Below, piece by piece: positions 27,799 to 37,076 of a stretch of DNA of 64,000 nt. The notes below the pieces were generated by a model. The model was given only the letters and a program-made list of their open reading frames with translations, did not search any database and had not been told where the DNA came from. A program made the position numbers and the translations under genes. This DNA comes from Lactobacillus psittaci DSM 15354 (lineage in GTDB: Bacteria; Bacillota; Bacilli; Lactobacillales; Lactobacillaceae): NCBI RefSeq assembly GCF_000425905.1, contig NZ_KE384473.1, forward strand, positions 372,704-436,703, in the 5' to 3' direction. Within the stretch, counting starts at the first letter, position 1. Every line of letters starts with the position of its first letter.

Positions 27799-28935
27799 TT
27801 AATAGTTCCCGGTAAACATATTGTCTGCCTTAGGTGGAACATAGTCACCAAAGTACTTAGTGAAGTCCAAATCAAGGTACTGGCATAAGTCATAAACTTC
27901 AGTCATGGTCTTATCAATAACTGGAATACCATTTTCCTTACGGTCTTTAATTGCAGCCATTTCCTTTTCACCATGAGTGTAAATCCGGTCTTGACCAGCA
28001 GCCTTTGGTGCATCACGCAAAGCTTGTAAGTATTCTGAGAAGTGTTTCTTAATTGCTTCTGGATCACCGAAACTTGCTAAGTTAATTGCCATAAAGCCGT
28101 GACATGTACCAGCCTTACCATCTTTCATAACTAAGTCACTAGTTAAGCCTTGAGACAAAATTGATGAAAAGATTTCAGCAACCATCCCATTACCATAGCC
28201 CTTGTGTGAGCCAAGTTCTTCAGTATTGCCACCCAGTGGCATTATACCACCGCCAACGTGACCAACAATATTTGATAAAACTTCGCCAGCATTATTGGTA
28301 GGTTGACCATCTTTATCTAAAGCCCAGCCATTAGGTAACTTCTTGCCGAGCTTGTTGTACATTTCAAGCTTACCACGAGTAACAACAGTTGTTGATGCAT
28401 CAAATAAAAAGTCATATGGATCAGCTGGAACGCACCAAGCTTGAGGATTTGAACCAATCATTGCCTTTGAAGCATAAGTTGGAACCATAATTGCTTCACT
28501 ATTAGTACATGAAAAGCCAAGCATATTTTCTTTAGCGGCCATTTTTGCATAATAACCAGCAATGCCGTAGTGGTTAGAATTGCGAACAGTAACAATTCCG
28601 ACACCGACTTCTTTGGCCTTCTTGATAGCTAAATCCATGGCAAAGTGACCATTGAGTTGTCCCATACCATTGTGACCATCAACAACAGCTGAAATTGGGG
28701 TTTCAAAGACTACTTCCGGTTCTGCATCTACTTTCATAGTACCCTTTTGAATACCCTTATAGTAACGAACCATTCTTTGCATTCCATGACTTTGAATGCC
28801 GTATAAATCTGCAGTTAATAATACATCAGTAATAATGCGTGCTTTCTTTTCATTAAAACCAAACTTTTGGAAAGCATCCATACAAAGCATGTTTAATTTT
28901 TCGTAGGAAAATCTTACTTTCTTTCCTTCAGCCAT
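27799..28935 (-). CDS. Ldh2-family malate/L-lactate (2-oxoacid) dehydrogenase
   Basis: A 378-residue NAD(P)-dependent oxidoreductase of the Ldh_2 (AllD/ComC/YlbC) family, unrelated in fold to classical LDH. Family sequence includes YGIQSHGMQRM (about 45-55), VDGHNGMGQL, TVRNSNHYGIAGYYA (about 118-132) and GSHKGYGNG. Substrates in the family include malate, sulfolactate, ureidoglycolate and 2,3-diketogulonate. It precedes the LDH-fold gene by 23 bases in the same transcript, so two structurally unrelated candidate malate dehydrogenases are co-expressed. Confidence 0.88.
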   Translation of the reverse strand: MAEGKKVRFSYEKLNMLCMDAFQKFGFNEKKARIITDVLLTADLYGIQSHGMQRMVRYYKGIQKGTMKVDAEPEVVFETPISAVVDGHNGMGQLNGHFAMDLAIKKAKEVGVGIVTVRNSNHYGIAGYYAKMAAKENMLGFSCTNSEAIMVPTYASKAMIGSNPQAWCVPADPYDFLFDASTTVVTRGKLEMYNKLGKKLPNGWALDKDGQPTNNAGEVLSNIVGHVGGGIMPLGGNTEELGSHKGYGNGMVAEIFSSILSQGLTSDLVMKDGKAGTCHGFMAINLASFGDPEAIKKHFSEYLQALRDAPKAAGQDRIYTHGEKEMAAIKDRKENGIPVIDKTMTEVYDLCQYLDLDFTKYFGDYVPPKADNMFTGNY

Positions 28936-28980
28936 ATAAAAGCCTCTTTCTTTTTCTACTACAATTATCTCACATGCTAA

Positions 28981-29009
28981 ATATTAACACTTGCTTTTAA
29001 CTTTTTCAA
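28981..29009 (-). promoter_or_regulatory. Promoter of the two-dehydrogenase unit
   Basis: Minus-strand TTGAAA (29004-29009), a 17-base spacer and TAATAT (28981-28986), about 45 bases upstream of the Ldh2-family start. Confidence 0.7.
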
Positions 29010-29033
29010 ATAATTGCACTATTTTTAAAATAT

Positions 29034-29570
29034 TTAAAATAATTCATCACAGATTAAAGTACAAACTTTGCTTTGCAATTCATCAACTGTATGTGTACGA
29101 GCTCTTGCGCAAACCTTGGCATTATTACCGCAAATTAAACAAGTTCTGCCAGGTAATTTTAACTGACGTCTGCTTAAGTCTTTAATCTCACCATTATCAA
29201 AATAGTGAACATCTAAATCAAATAATCTTCTTGCCTTTGTTGATTCTTCAAATGCTACACAAGACTTTTTTACTTCACTGGGTTTGGCCTTAGCTAGGTA
29301 AAAGAATTCAGGTCCAGTTACTTTATCAGACCAATCAGCTTTTAATTCAAGTTCGAAATCTGCATTTGAGGTAAATTCCCTTATTTGCTCTATAAAAAAG
29401 CGTCTAATCAGTTCATTATTTTTTACAGGCCCCGGGATATTTAGTTTAGCTCCGATTACCGACCAATTTTTATTAGCTAAAGCAAGCTGATTTTGTAAGG
29501 CTACCCGTTCATCTTTATTAGCTAAAACTTCCGGAATATTAACTACTTGACCTGATTCAAAAATATTCAT
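29034..29570 (-). CDS. citX: Apo-citrate lyase phosphoribosyl-dephospho-CoA transferase CitX
   Basis: A 178-residue CitX that transfers the prosthetic group made by CitG to Ser14 of CitD. The family signature GRTCLICG...AKVCARARTH (about 140-158) is complete, with the early NIPGPVKN. In many species citX is fused to citG or lies in the lyase operon; here it is about 4 kb away from citC and next to the dehydrogenases. No clear promoter was found in the 52-base gap from dacA, whose terminator sits there. Confidence 0.92.
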   Translation of the reverse strand: MNIFESGQVVNIPEVLANKDERVALQNQLALANKNWSVIGAKLNIPGPVKNNELIRRFFIEQIREFTSNADFELELKADWSDKVTGPEFFYLAKAKPSEVKKSCVAFEESTKARRLFDLDVHYFDNGEIKDLSRRQLKLPGRTCLICGNNAKVCARARTHTVDELQSKVCTLICDELF

Positions 29571-29601
29571 TTTATTTCCAACTTTCTTAAAATGATAATA
29601 A

Positions 29602-29624
29602 AAAAGGATTCGATGAATCCTTTT
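29602..29624 (-). terminator. dacA-like gene terminator
   Basis: The perfect stem AAAAGGATTC/GAATCCTTTT with a three-base loop and a T-rich tail overlaps the last bases of the carboxypeptidase stop codon. It lies just upstream of citX. Confidence 0.9.
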
Positions 29625-30789
29625 ACTTACGAATTAAATTTACTTTAAAGGTATTATTGGCTAATCTGTATGACAAACTAGCGATAACACTGCCTTTTTT
29701 GTTTTTGGGATGCTTTTTTACTTGTAAATTTACTTTTGCATTTTCAAGCTTTTGACCTTTTGGAAGCCACAAAGCATCATCAGCCAACTTTACATTAATT
29801 CTCTTATGTTTAACTTTAATAGTTTGATATTTCTTTGGTAAGTTTTTCTGGTTAAGTTTAACCAGATCATACTTTTCCAAAACCGTATCAATCATATTAT
29901 TAGTCTGAATAAATTGATTACTGTACTTGCCTGGAACATCTAAGACTACTGTAATGACTCGACGATTGAAAAAGGTACCAGTTCCGACATAGCAATATCC
30001 TGCTGCATCAGTTTTACCAGTCTTTAGGCCATCCATTTTCCCTTTTTTGGGTCCATATCCCATACCATCAAGCATGTAAATAATGTTTTCCATCTTCTTA
30101 GTATTGCCCTTACTGATTTGAAAATCGGCATACTTAGTCTTAGTAATATTTAAAACTTCAGGATATTTATCAATTAAGTATTTAGCAATTAAAGCCATAT
30201 CTTTCGCAGAAAGCTGATTTTCTTGGTCCTTATTAACATTATGTAGTTTCAAATTACCGAGCTCGCCATTAGAAAGACCTATCATATTGTAAATTTCGGG
30301 ATTTTTAACGCCAGCTCTCTTGGCAACCTGCTTCATCTTGTAATTAAAGTTACCAACTGTTCCGGCATCAGCTAAGGCTAAAGCCTCAGTACTACCATCT
30401 GCAGAAACAATCATCATTGATTCAATCAAAGACTTAACAGTATAGCGATGATTGTAAAGCAATGGAACATTGGAGAAATGCCAATCATCAGCTACCTTGG
30501 CAACATCTTTATTAATTTGAATTTCCTCATCCCATTGCAATTTACCTTTATGAATATCTTCCATAATAACGGCTAAAGTCAAAATCTTAATCAAAGAAGC
30601 AACAGCGTATTTCTTGGTAGCATTATGTTGATAAAGAATCTGCCCGCTCTTGGCATCCATCATAAAGGCTGCCTTGGCTTGAACAGCAGGCGCAGCTTGG
30701 ATAGTTTGACTTAGTGAACTAAAAGGAAAAATAAAACTTGTAGCGACTATGATACTCGCCCATAATTTTCTCAAACTTTTTCTTTTCAT
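29623..30789 (-). CDS. dacA: D-alanyl-D-alanine carboxypeptidase (PBP5/DacA type)
   Basis: A 388-residue secreted serine peptidase (S11) that trims peptidoglycan stem peptides. A basic plus hydrophobic signal peptide fills the first 32 residues, with AQ/AAP near the cut. The active-site SLIK (SxxK, about residue 65) and the KTG triad DGLKTGKTDAAG (near 248) are intact. The SxN motif reads SAD (VSADGSTEAL, about 128), an Asn-to-Asp change. The C-terminal beta domain is present. A terminator separates it from citX and a hairpin from the upstream surface gene. Confidence 0.92.
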   Translation of the reverse strand: MKRKSLRKLWASIIVATSFIFPFSSLSQTIQAAPAVQAKAAFMMDAKSGQILYQHNATKKYAVASLIKILTLAVIMEDIHKGKLQWDEEIQINKDVAKVADDWHFSNVPLLYNHRYTVKSLIESMMIVSADGSTEALALADAGTVGNFNYKMKQVAKRAGVKNPEIYNMIGLSNGELGNLKLHNVNKDQENQLSAKDMALIAKYLIDKYPEVLNITKTKYADFQISKGNTKKMENIIYMLDGMGYGPKKGKMDGLKTGKTDAAGYCYVGTGTFFNRRVITVVLDVPGKYSNQFIQTNNMIDTVLEKYDLVKLNQKNLPKKYQTIKVKHKRINVKLADDALWLPKGQKLENAKVNLQVKKHPKNKKGSVIASLSYRLANNTFKVNLIRK

Positions 30790-30861
30790 TCCCCATCCAC
30801 TTTCTAAAGCAAAATTTACAATCTAATTTTACTATATTATTAAAAAAAATCCTAAAAAAAT

Positions 30862-30883
30862 AAGGTATACCGAAGTATACCTT
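30862..30883 (-). terminator. Terminator of surface protein A
   Basis: The perfect stem AAGGTATAC/GTATACCTT with a four-base loop and a T-rich minus-strand tail follows the LPQTG gene. Confidence 0.9.
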
Positions 30884-30905
30884 ACTTTTAAAAATTACCA
30901 ACTAA

Positions 30906-33900
30906 TTATTCTTCATCTTTTCTCTTCTTGAATCCAAGTACAGCCAAAGCTAATGCGGCAATACCTAATCCGATTACGCTAGCTTCTGATTGATGAGAAC
31001 CAGTTTGTGGTAAACGGTCTGCGTTTGTACCTAACTTCTTATGAGCTGGCTTCTTACTTGGGTTAACTTCAGTTGATTTAGTTGAAGTCTTGATTGGTTG
31101 AGTAGTCTTTTCTGAAGAATTGCTATTCTTAGTAGTTGAAGTTGGAGCTGAATCCTTACCATCAAGCTTAGCAGTTGCTGCCTTAAGGTTAGCCAAAGCT
31201 TCATCAATTTGAGCTTGAGTTGCATTTGAATCAGCTAAAACCTTTTCGGCTTGTGCTAATGCTTCATCATATGCCTTCTTACCGGCTTCACTTGCATTAG
31301 TGTAAGCAGTTGAAGCATGAACTTGATCTTGCTTCTTAACTTCAGCTTTTAGAGTATCCTTGTTAACAACAATTGGAGCTGGAGCTACTCCGTGAAGATT
31401 CTTCATAGCATCATTAAGTTTGGCAAGAGCTTCATCAACTTGAGCTTGAGTTGCATTTGGATCAGCTAAAACTGCCTTTGCGTTTTCTGCTGCCTTATCA
31501 TATGCTTCACGGTTAGCAGAAGATTCGTAGATGTAAGAATCTGATTTCTTAGTTGAATCTACTTGATCATAAGCCTTTTGCAATTGTGCCTTATCAGTAG
31601 CTTGACCGTTCAAAGCTTTTTGAGCTGCATCAATCGCTTCTCTAGCAGCCTTGTAATCTTCATCAGTTGAATCACGTTGTTCAAGAAGTCTTTGAGCTTT
31701 AGTTACAGCATCTTGGTAGGCTTGTTGCAAGGCTGAATCTGCATTGTAGTAAGTAGAATCAGGCTTAGTACCATCAATCTTGGCATTTGCTTCAGCAATA
31801 GCCTTTTGTAGTGCAACTTTTTCACCATCTAGCTTAACATTGTTCAAAGCATCGATCTTAGCTTGAACTGCATTGGCATCTTCATTGTCACCCTTGTCTG
31901 AGTTCAAGGTGTTCGCGTTGTCTAAGGCATCATCGAAGTTCTTAGTGTCACTCGCTTGGGTGTAAGCAGTGGTTGCCTTTTTAGCATTAGCATCTGCAAT
32001 AGCCTTCTTCAAGTCACTCATCTTACCATCTAATGCGGTTGCAGTATCAACGATTGGTTGAATTGCATCCTTAGTTGTTGCGCTGTTTACTGCTTCGATT
32101 GCTGCTTGTTTTTGAGCCTTGTTCAAGTTCTTCAATGCATTGATTTTTTCAATTGCATCGTTCTTGGCATTAGCTAATTGATTTTCACCATCTAACTTAG
32201 CGTTAGTTAATGCGTCGATCTTAGTCTGTACTGCGTTGGCATCTTCATTGTCTCCCTTGTCGGAATCTAATGTAGTTGCGTTTGTTAATGCAGTATCAAA
32301 CTCCTTAGTGTCGCCAGCTTGAGTGTAAGCAGTAGTTTGCTTCTTGGCGTTAGCTGCTTCGATAACCTTCTTCAAATCACCCATCTTGCTGTCTAATGCG
32401 GTTGCTGTATCAACGATTGGTTGAATTGCATCCTTAGTAGTTGCGGCATTTACCTTAGCAATTGCAGCTTCCTTTTGAGCTTTGTTCAAGTTCTTCAAGT
32501 CATCGATTGCTTGCTTGGCTGCATTCTTGGCATTTTGCAAGTTATCATTACCGTTTAAAGCATCAAGTGCAGTGTCAAGCTTTTGCTTAGCAGCTTCTAC
32601 GGCAGCTGGGTCAGTTGATGTGTTGCCAGTTGAAGCACCAGTTTCCTTGCCAAGCAGAGTAGTAACTTCCTTAACAGCGTCATCGAAGGCCTTCTTTAAA
32701 CCTTCATCTGCATTTTGGTAGTTAGTACCTTGTTTGATAGTATCTGCGTTCTTGTAGTTATCATCGTTAGCAAGATCCTCCATGTTTGTGTCGGTTTGCT
32801 TTGCATTGGTTTGAGCAGTGGTTACCGCAGCTGGGGTTAAGGCAGCGTCAACAGTATCCAAAGCGGTCTTCTTTTGAGCGTTGTTCAAGTTGCCCATCTT
32901 GTTGATAGCATCTTTAGCTGCATTCTTAGCCTTCTGCAAAATATCATCACCATTTAAGGCAGCCAAAGCTGCGTCAAGCTTTTGCTTAACAGATTCTACG
33001 GCAGCTGGGTCAGTTGATGTGTTGCCAGTTGAAGCACCAGTTTCCTTGTTAATCAAGGTAGCTGCTTCCTTAACAGCGTCATCGTAGGCCTTCTTTAAGC
33101 CTTCATCCGCATTTTGGTAGTTAGTGCCTTGCTTGATGGTTTCTGCATTCTTGTAGTTTTCATCGCTGGCAAGATCACCCATGTTAGTGTTGGTTTGCTT
33201 TGCATTAGTTTGAGCGGTTGTCACAGCAGCAGTGGTTTCAGCAGCGTCAACAGCATCTAAAGCGGTCTTCTTCTGAGCATTGTTTAAGTTAGCCATCTTG
33301 TTGATATTATCTTTAGCTGCATTCTTAGCCTTTTGCAAAGCATCATTTCCGTTTAAAGCAGCAAGTGCATCATCAAGTTTTTGCTTAGCAGCCTTAACAG
33401 CAGCTGGATCAGTTGAAACATCGCCAGTTGATGAACCAGTTTCCTTACCAAGCAGGGTAGCAACGTCCTTAACAGCGTCATCGTAGGCCTTCTTTAAGCC
33501 TTCATCCGCGTTTTGATAGTTAGTGCCTTGTTTGATCGTGTCAGCATTTTTGTAATTATCATCTTTTTCAAGATCACCCATATTGGTGTTAGTGTTATCT
33601 GTATTAGTTTGGGCAGCTGTTACTGCACCAGTAGTTTCAGCAGCGTCAACAGCATCCAAAGCAGTCTGCTTTTGGGCGTTGTTCAAGTTATCCATGCCTT
33701 CGATAGCTTTCTTAGCGGCGTCTTTAGCAGCCTGCAAGTTAGCATCCCCATTTAAGGCAGTTACTGCAGCGTCGAGCTTTTGCTTAGCAGCATCTACAGC
33801 AGCTGGATCAGTTGAAGCATCACCTGTTGATGAGCCTTTTGCCTTGTCCAAAAGAGCTTGCGCTTCTTGAAGTGCCTTGTCGTAAGCATCTTTGAGCTTT

Positions 33901-36900
33901 TGATCTGCGTTTTGGTAGTTGGTGCCTTGTTTGATCGTGTCTGCGTTCTTGTAGTTTTCATCATTTTCAAGGTTACCCATATTAGTGTTAGTGTTACCAG
34001 CATTGCTTTGAGCAGTTGATACGGCTGTGGTGGTCTTTGCAGCATCAACAGCATCTAAAGCTGTTTTCTTTTGGGCGTCATTCAAGTTGCCCATCTGTTC
34101 AATTGCAGCCTTAGCAGTATTCTTGGCGGCTTGGAGCGCATCGTCACCGTTCAATGCAGCAAGAGCATCATCTACCTTCTTCTTAGCAGCTTCTACTGCA
34201 GCTGGATCAGTAGTTACATTCCCTGTTGAGCTTCCAGTAGTTTTACCCAAAAGATCCTTAGCTTCTTGAATGGCTTTGTCGTAAGCGTCCTTGAGCTTTT
34301 GATCTGCATTTTGGTAGTTGGTTCCTTGTTTGATGGTATCTGCATTCTTGTAGTTATCATCATTTTCAAGGTTACCCATATTAGTGTTGGTCTTACCAGC
34401 ATTGCTTTGAGCAGTTGATACGGCTGTGGTGGTCTTTGCAGCATCAACAGCATCTAAAGCTGTTTTCTTTTGGGCGTCGTTAAGATTGCCCATATTGTTG
34501 ATGGCTTCCTTAGCAGCATTCTTGGCGGCTTGAAGGGCATCGTCACCGTTCAATGCAGCAAGGGCATCATCAAGCTTCTTCTTAGCAGCCTTTACAGCAG
34601 CTGGATCGGTTACTACATTCCCTGTTGAGCTTCCAGTAGTTTTACCCAAAAGATCCTTAACTTCTTGAATGGCTTCGTCGTAAGCGTCCTTGAGCTTTTG
34701 ATCTGCGTTTTGGTAGTTGGTGCCTTGTTTGATGGTGTCTGCGTTCTTGTAGTTTTCATCTTCAGCAAGGTCACCCATATTCTTGTCAGTGCTTGAAACG
34801 TTGGTTTGAACACCATTAACAGCGTCAACTGTCTGTGCAGCATCAACAGCATCTAAAGCTGTCTTCTTTTGGGCGTCGTTAAGGTTGCCCATATTGTTGA
34901 TGGCTTCCTTAGCAGCATCCTTAGCGGCTTGTAACTTGTCAGCGGCATTAGTTTTCAAGTTAGCAAGAGCTTGAGCTAATGCTGTTTGGATCTCCTTAAC
35001 ATGTTGTGCATCTTGAGCAGCGCCAACTGATTCACCCTTAGCTAGGTCAACTAACTTCTTAGCTGCATCCAAGGCTTCCTTGTACTTGTCTTGAGCTTCC
35101 TTGCTTGCATTAGCGAAGTCAGGATCATTTTCATCAACTGGGTTAGTTAAGTTCTTGTCAGTCTTTAAATCACCCATGTTGGTGTTAGTAGAAGTTGCAT
35201 TATCAAGAGCTGTCTTAACCGCATCAGCATCGCTTGCACTAGTTACAGCAGCTTTAGCTGCGGCTTTTTGAGCATCGTTCAAATTGTCCATCTTATCGAT
35301 TGCGGCCGTTGCAGCTGCCTTCTTCATTGCAAGAGCTGCATTATCTAAGTTATCCTTGATGGTCTGGGCGTTAGCAGCATCTTTGTCAGCACCTACACTG
35401 TCATTCTCATCAGAATTCTTGTCGGTCAACTTTTGAGCTGCTTCTAAAGCCTTCTTGTAAACTTGCTTAGTTTGGTCGTCAACTCCCTTGAAGTCATCAC
35501 TATCTGGATTAAGTGGGGAATTCAAGTTGTCGTCACCACGCAATGACTTCATGTTGGTGTCAGTACTTGAAGCATTGTTCTTGGCAGTCTTGATACCATC
35601 TTCTGATGTAGCTGCATCCACAGCCTTCTTAGCCGCTTGCTTTTGAGCATCGTTCAAGTTATCTAACTTATCAATTGCTTCGTTAGCTTCCTTCTTAGCA
35701 TTGTTTAAGCTAGAATCAGTTACATGAACAGTAATACTTTGAAGTGTATTACGATTATTAGCTTCAGTATAATCTGGGTATCTAATTAATAACCCATAAT
35801 TTCCTGTACCTTCTTTTGAAGTATCAACATCATTATTAAAGCTAAAAGTATAACCTTCTGCCTTTAATTGCTCATAGTTTGAAATAGATTTTTGTGCTAC
35901 TAAATCAGGAGTTAAAGTAGTTCCCTTTTCAACTGTAATTTCTGTACCAGTGGCAGGTTGATCCCAAGCAGTAATGTTGATTACAAGCGCACCATTTTGA
36001 ATTGAAGTACTTGTGTTGTACAACTTGCTTGGGCTACCATTTACAGAAATGTTTGAAAGACTTAAAGCGTTATTATTTAACAAATCATCTTTTAATGTGT
36101 TTGTATCATAGTAATATGGATAACTCACTGATTCAGTATCATAGTATCCTTTATTCCAATCGTTTGTTGTAACTTGGATTGAGTCATCAGTGGCATTAGC
36201 ATACTTAGCAGAATCAGCCTTCTTTAGGTTAGCTGCATTTTTGTTAATAGTATAAGTAACTGAAGTTACATCAGAAGGAACAGTTTCACTACCATTATAA
36301 GTAACTTTAACTGGAATTGCTTCAGATGTTACCCCTTCAGTACCTTTGTTTGTAACTGTAATGTTTGCTGCGCGGTAAACACCTAACACACGTGGAGTCT
36401 TGAATGCATTAGTTCCCATTGCTTGAGCTACATCAGGAGCTACAAAACTTTCACCAGCAACAACCCCAGTAAATGCCCCCAAGTTAGTAGTATTTACTTC
36501 AGTAGTAACTTGTACTTGCAAACCTTTAGAATTGTTTTGGTTTAAAGCTTTGCCTGTATTATGAGAATCTAAAGTAATGTTTGTACCAATATCTGAATCT
36601 TTAATGTAATTAAAAAGTGGCCCAGTAACCAAATCAGATTTGAACTTTTCATACGCTTTATCTGAACCATTAGTTACAGTCATTTCATTAGCAGTGCCAT
36701 TGTTATCACTCTTGTTAACTGCAACTGCCTTTTGTGAGGAGCTAGAATCTTTGTAACTATCGGTAATATCAACCATAGTGCCATTCCAGCCATATTTAAT
36801 TTGCTTAACCTTTAAGTCTTTACTAATTGAAATTGAATATACTGAGGTAGCATTTTGAAAAGTGCCAGCTTTAGACTCAATTCCATTCTTTGGATTAAAT

Positions 36901-37076
36901 GTAATAGTCCAAGTAATTGTGTTATTTGTAGAATCATAATCTGCTTGAGTTACAGTAATGTTATTAGTTGCACCTGCATCGTTATATTTACTTTGCATAA
37001 CAACATCGTGCCAGCGTTCAACCGTTCCCCCCATTGACCCCAGGGAATACACCATTATTTTTAGGGTCAACCACAT
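30906..37076 (-). CDS. Surface protein A, main part: giant GA/FIVAR-repeat protein with LPXTG anchor (out of frame with its signal peptide)
   Basis: An open stretch of about 2,050 residues without its own ribosome site, which continues the signal-peptide fragment after a G6 run. It opens with about 430 residues of non-repetitive, Tyr/Asn-rich sequence ending in a Rib-like beta domain (GTGNYGLLIRYPDY). Diverged GA/FIVAR units follow, then six 133-residue tandem units (AINNMGNLNDAQKK, NYKNADTIKQGTNYQNAD), two shorter units and four FIVAR modules. The C-terminus is NADRLPQTG, a hydrophobic stretch and KKRKDEE, so sortase anchoring is expected. The architecture resembles staphylococcal Ebh/Embp-type adhesins. 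The ligand is unknown. The ATG at 37076 is only the first Met of the frame. Confidence 0.85.
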   Translation of the reverse strand: MWLTLKIMVYSLGSMGGTVERWHDVVMQSKYNDAGATNNITVTQADYDSTNNTITWTITFNPKNGIESKAGTFQNATSVYSISISKDLKVKQIKYGWNGTMVDITDSYKDSSSSQKAVAVNKSDNNGTANEMTVTNGSDKAYEKFKSDLVTGPLFNYIKDSDIGTNITLDSHNTGKALNQNNSKGLQVQVTTEVNTTNLGAFTGVVAGESFVAPDVAQAMGTNAFKTPRVLGVYRAANITVTNKGTEGVTSEAIPVKVTYNGSETVPSDVTSVTYTINKNAANLKKADSAKYANATDDSIQVTTNDWNKGYYDTESVSYPYYYDTNTLKDDLLNNNALSLSNISVNGSPSKLYNTSTSIQNGALVINITAWDQPATGTEITVEKGTTLTPDLVAQKSISNYEQLKAEGYTFSFNNDVDTSKEGTGNYGLLIRYPDYTEANNRNTLQSITVHVTDSSLNNAKKEANEAIDKLDNLNDAQKQAAKKAVDAATSEDGIKTAKNNASSTDTNMKSLRGDDNLNSPLNPDSDDFKGVDDQTKQVYKKALEAAQKLTDKNSDENDSVGADKDAANAQTIKDNLDNAALAMKKAAATAAIDKMDNLNDAQKAAAKAAVTSASDADAVKTALDNATSTNTNMGDLKTDKNLTNPVDENDPDFANASKEAQDKYKEALDAAKKLVDLAKGESVGAAQDAQHVKEIQTALAQALANLKTNAADKLQAAKDAAKEAINNMGNLNDAQKKTALDAVDAAQTVDAVNGVQTNVSSTDKNMGDLAEDENYKNADTIKQGTNYQNADQKLKDAYDEAIQEVKDLLGKTTGSSTGNVVTDPAAVKAAKKKLDDALAALNGDDALQAAKNAAKEAINNMGNLNDAQKKTALDAVDAAKTTTAVSTAQSNAGKTNTNMGNLENDDNYKNADTIKQGTNYQNADQKLKDAYDKAIQEAKDLLGKTTGSSTGNVTTDPAAVEAAKKKVDDALAALNGDDALQAAKNTAKAAIEQMGNLNDAQKKTALDAVDAAKTTTAVSTAQSNAGNTNTNMGNLENDENYKNADTIKQGTNYQNADQKLKDAYDKALQEAQALLDKAKGSSTGDASTDPAAVDAAKQKLDAAVTALNGDANLQAAKDAAKKAIEGMDNLNNAQKQTALDAVDAAETTGAVTAAQTNTDNTNTNMGDLEKDDNYKNADTIKQGTNYQNADEGLKKAYDDAVKDVATLLGKETGSSTGDVSTDPAAVKAAKQKLDDALAALNGNDALQKAKNAAKDNINKMANLNNAQKKTALDAVDAAETTAAVTTAQTNAKQTNTNMGDLASDENYKNAETIKQGTNYQNADEGLKKAYDDAVKEAATLINKETGASTGNTSTDPAAVESVKQKLDAALAALNGDDILQKAKNAAKDAINKMGNLNNAQKKTALDTVDAALTPAAVTTAQTNAKQTDTNMEDLANDDNYKNADTIKQGTNYQNADEGLKKAFDDAVKEVTTLLGKETGASTGNTSTDPAAVEAAKQKLDTALDALNGNDNLQNAKNAAKQAIDDLKNLNKAQKEAAIAKVNAATTKDAIQPIVDTATALDSKMGDLKKVIEAANAKKQTTAYTQAGDTKEFDTALTNATTLDSDKGDNEDANAVQTKIDALTNAKLDGENQLANAKNDAIEKINALKNLNKAQKQAAIEAVNSATTKDAIQPIVDTATALDGKMSDLKKAIADANAKKATTAYTQASDTKNFDDALDNANTLNSDKGDNEDANAVQAKIDALNNVKLDGEKVALQKAIAEANAKIDGTKPDSTYYNADSALQQAYQDAVTKAQRLLEQRDSTDEDYKAAREAIDAAQKALNGQATDKAQLQKAYDQVDSTKKSDSYIYESSANREAYDKAAENAKAVLADPNATQAQVDEALAKLNDAMKNLHGVAPAPIVVNKDTLKAEVKKQDQVHASTAYTNASEAGKKAYDEALAQAEKVLADSNATQAQIDEALANLKAATAKLDGKDSAPTSTTKNSNSSEKTTQPIKTSTKSTEVNPSKKPAHKKLGTNADRLPQTGSHQSEASVIGLGIAALALAVLGFKKRKDEE
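31131..31348 (-). repeat. C-terminal FIVAR segment shared with surface protein B (copy A)
   Basis: This 218-base stretch matches 38482-38699 with about nine differences by eye (about 96 percent identity). It encodes the last FIVAR module and the start of the linker before LPQTG. Such identity between genes 7 kb apart suggests gene conversion or recent exchange. Confidence 0.8.
32482..34875 (-). repeat. Six tandem 399-bp units in surface protein A
   Basis: The landmark TTGTTCAAG or its close variants recurs at 32482, 32881, 33280, 33679, 34078, 34477 and 34876, exactly 399 bases apart. The units keep the reading frame (133 residues each: one GA-like helix bundle plus one FIVAR-like stretch). 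Copy number should vary between strains by recombination. Confidence 0.92.

Noticed and set aside
32482..34453. Series of plus-strand open frames repeating every 399 bases
   Set aside because: They are shadows of the tandem repeats of surface protein A and have no ribosome sites.
32482..34875. CRISPR-like array
   Set aside because: The repeats are 399 bases, in frame and protein-coding, with no spacers of CRISPR size and no cas genes.
37018..37076. Two separate genes for surface protein A
   Set aside because: The second frame has no ribosome site or signal peptide, and a one-base change at the G6 run joins the two.
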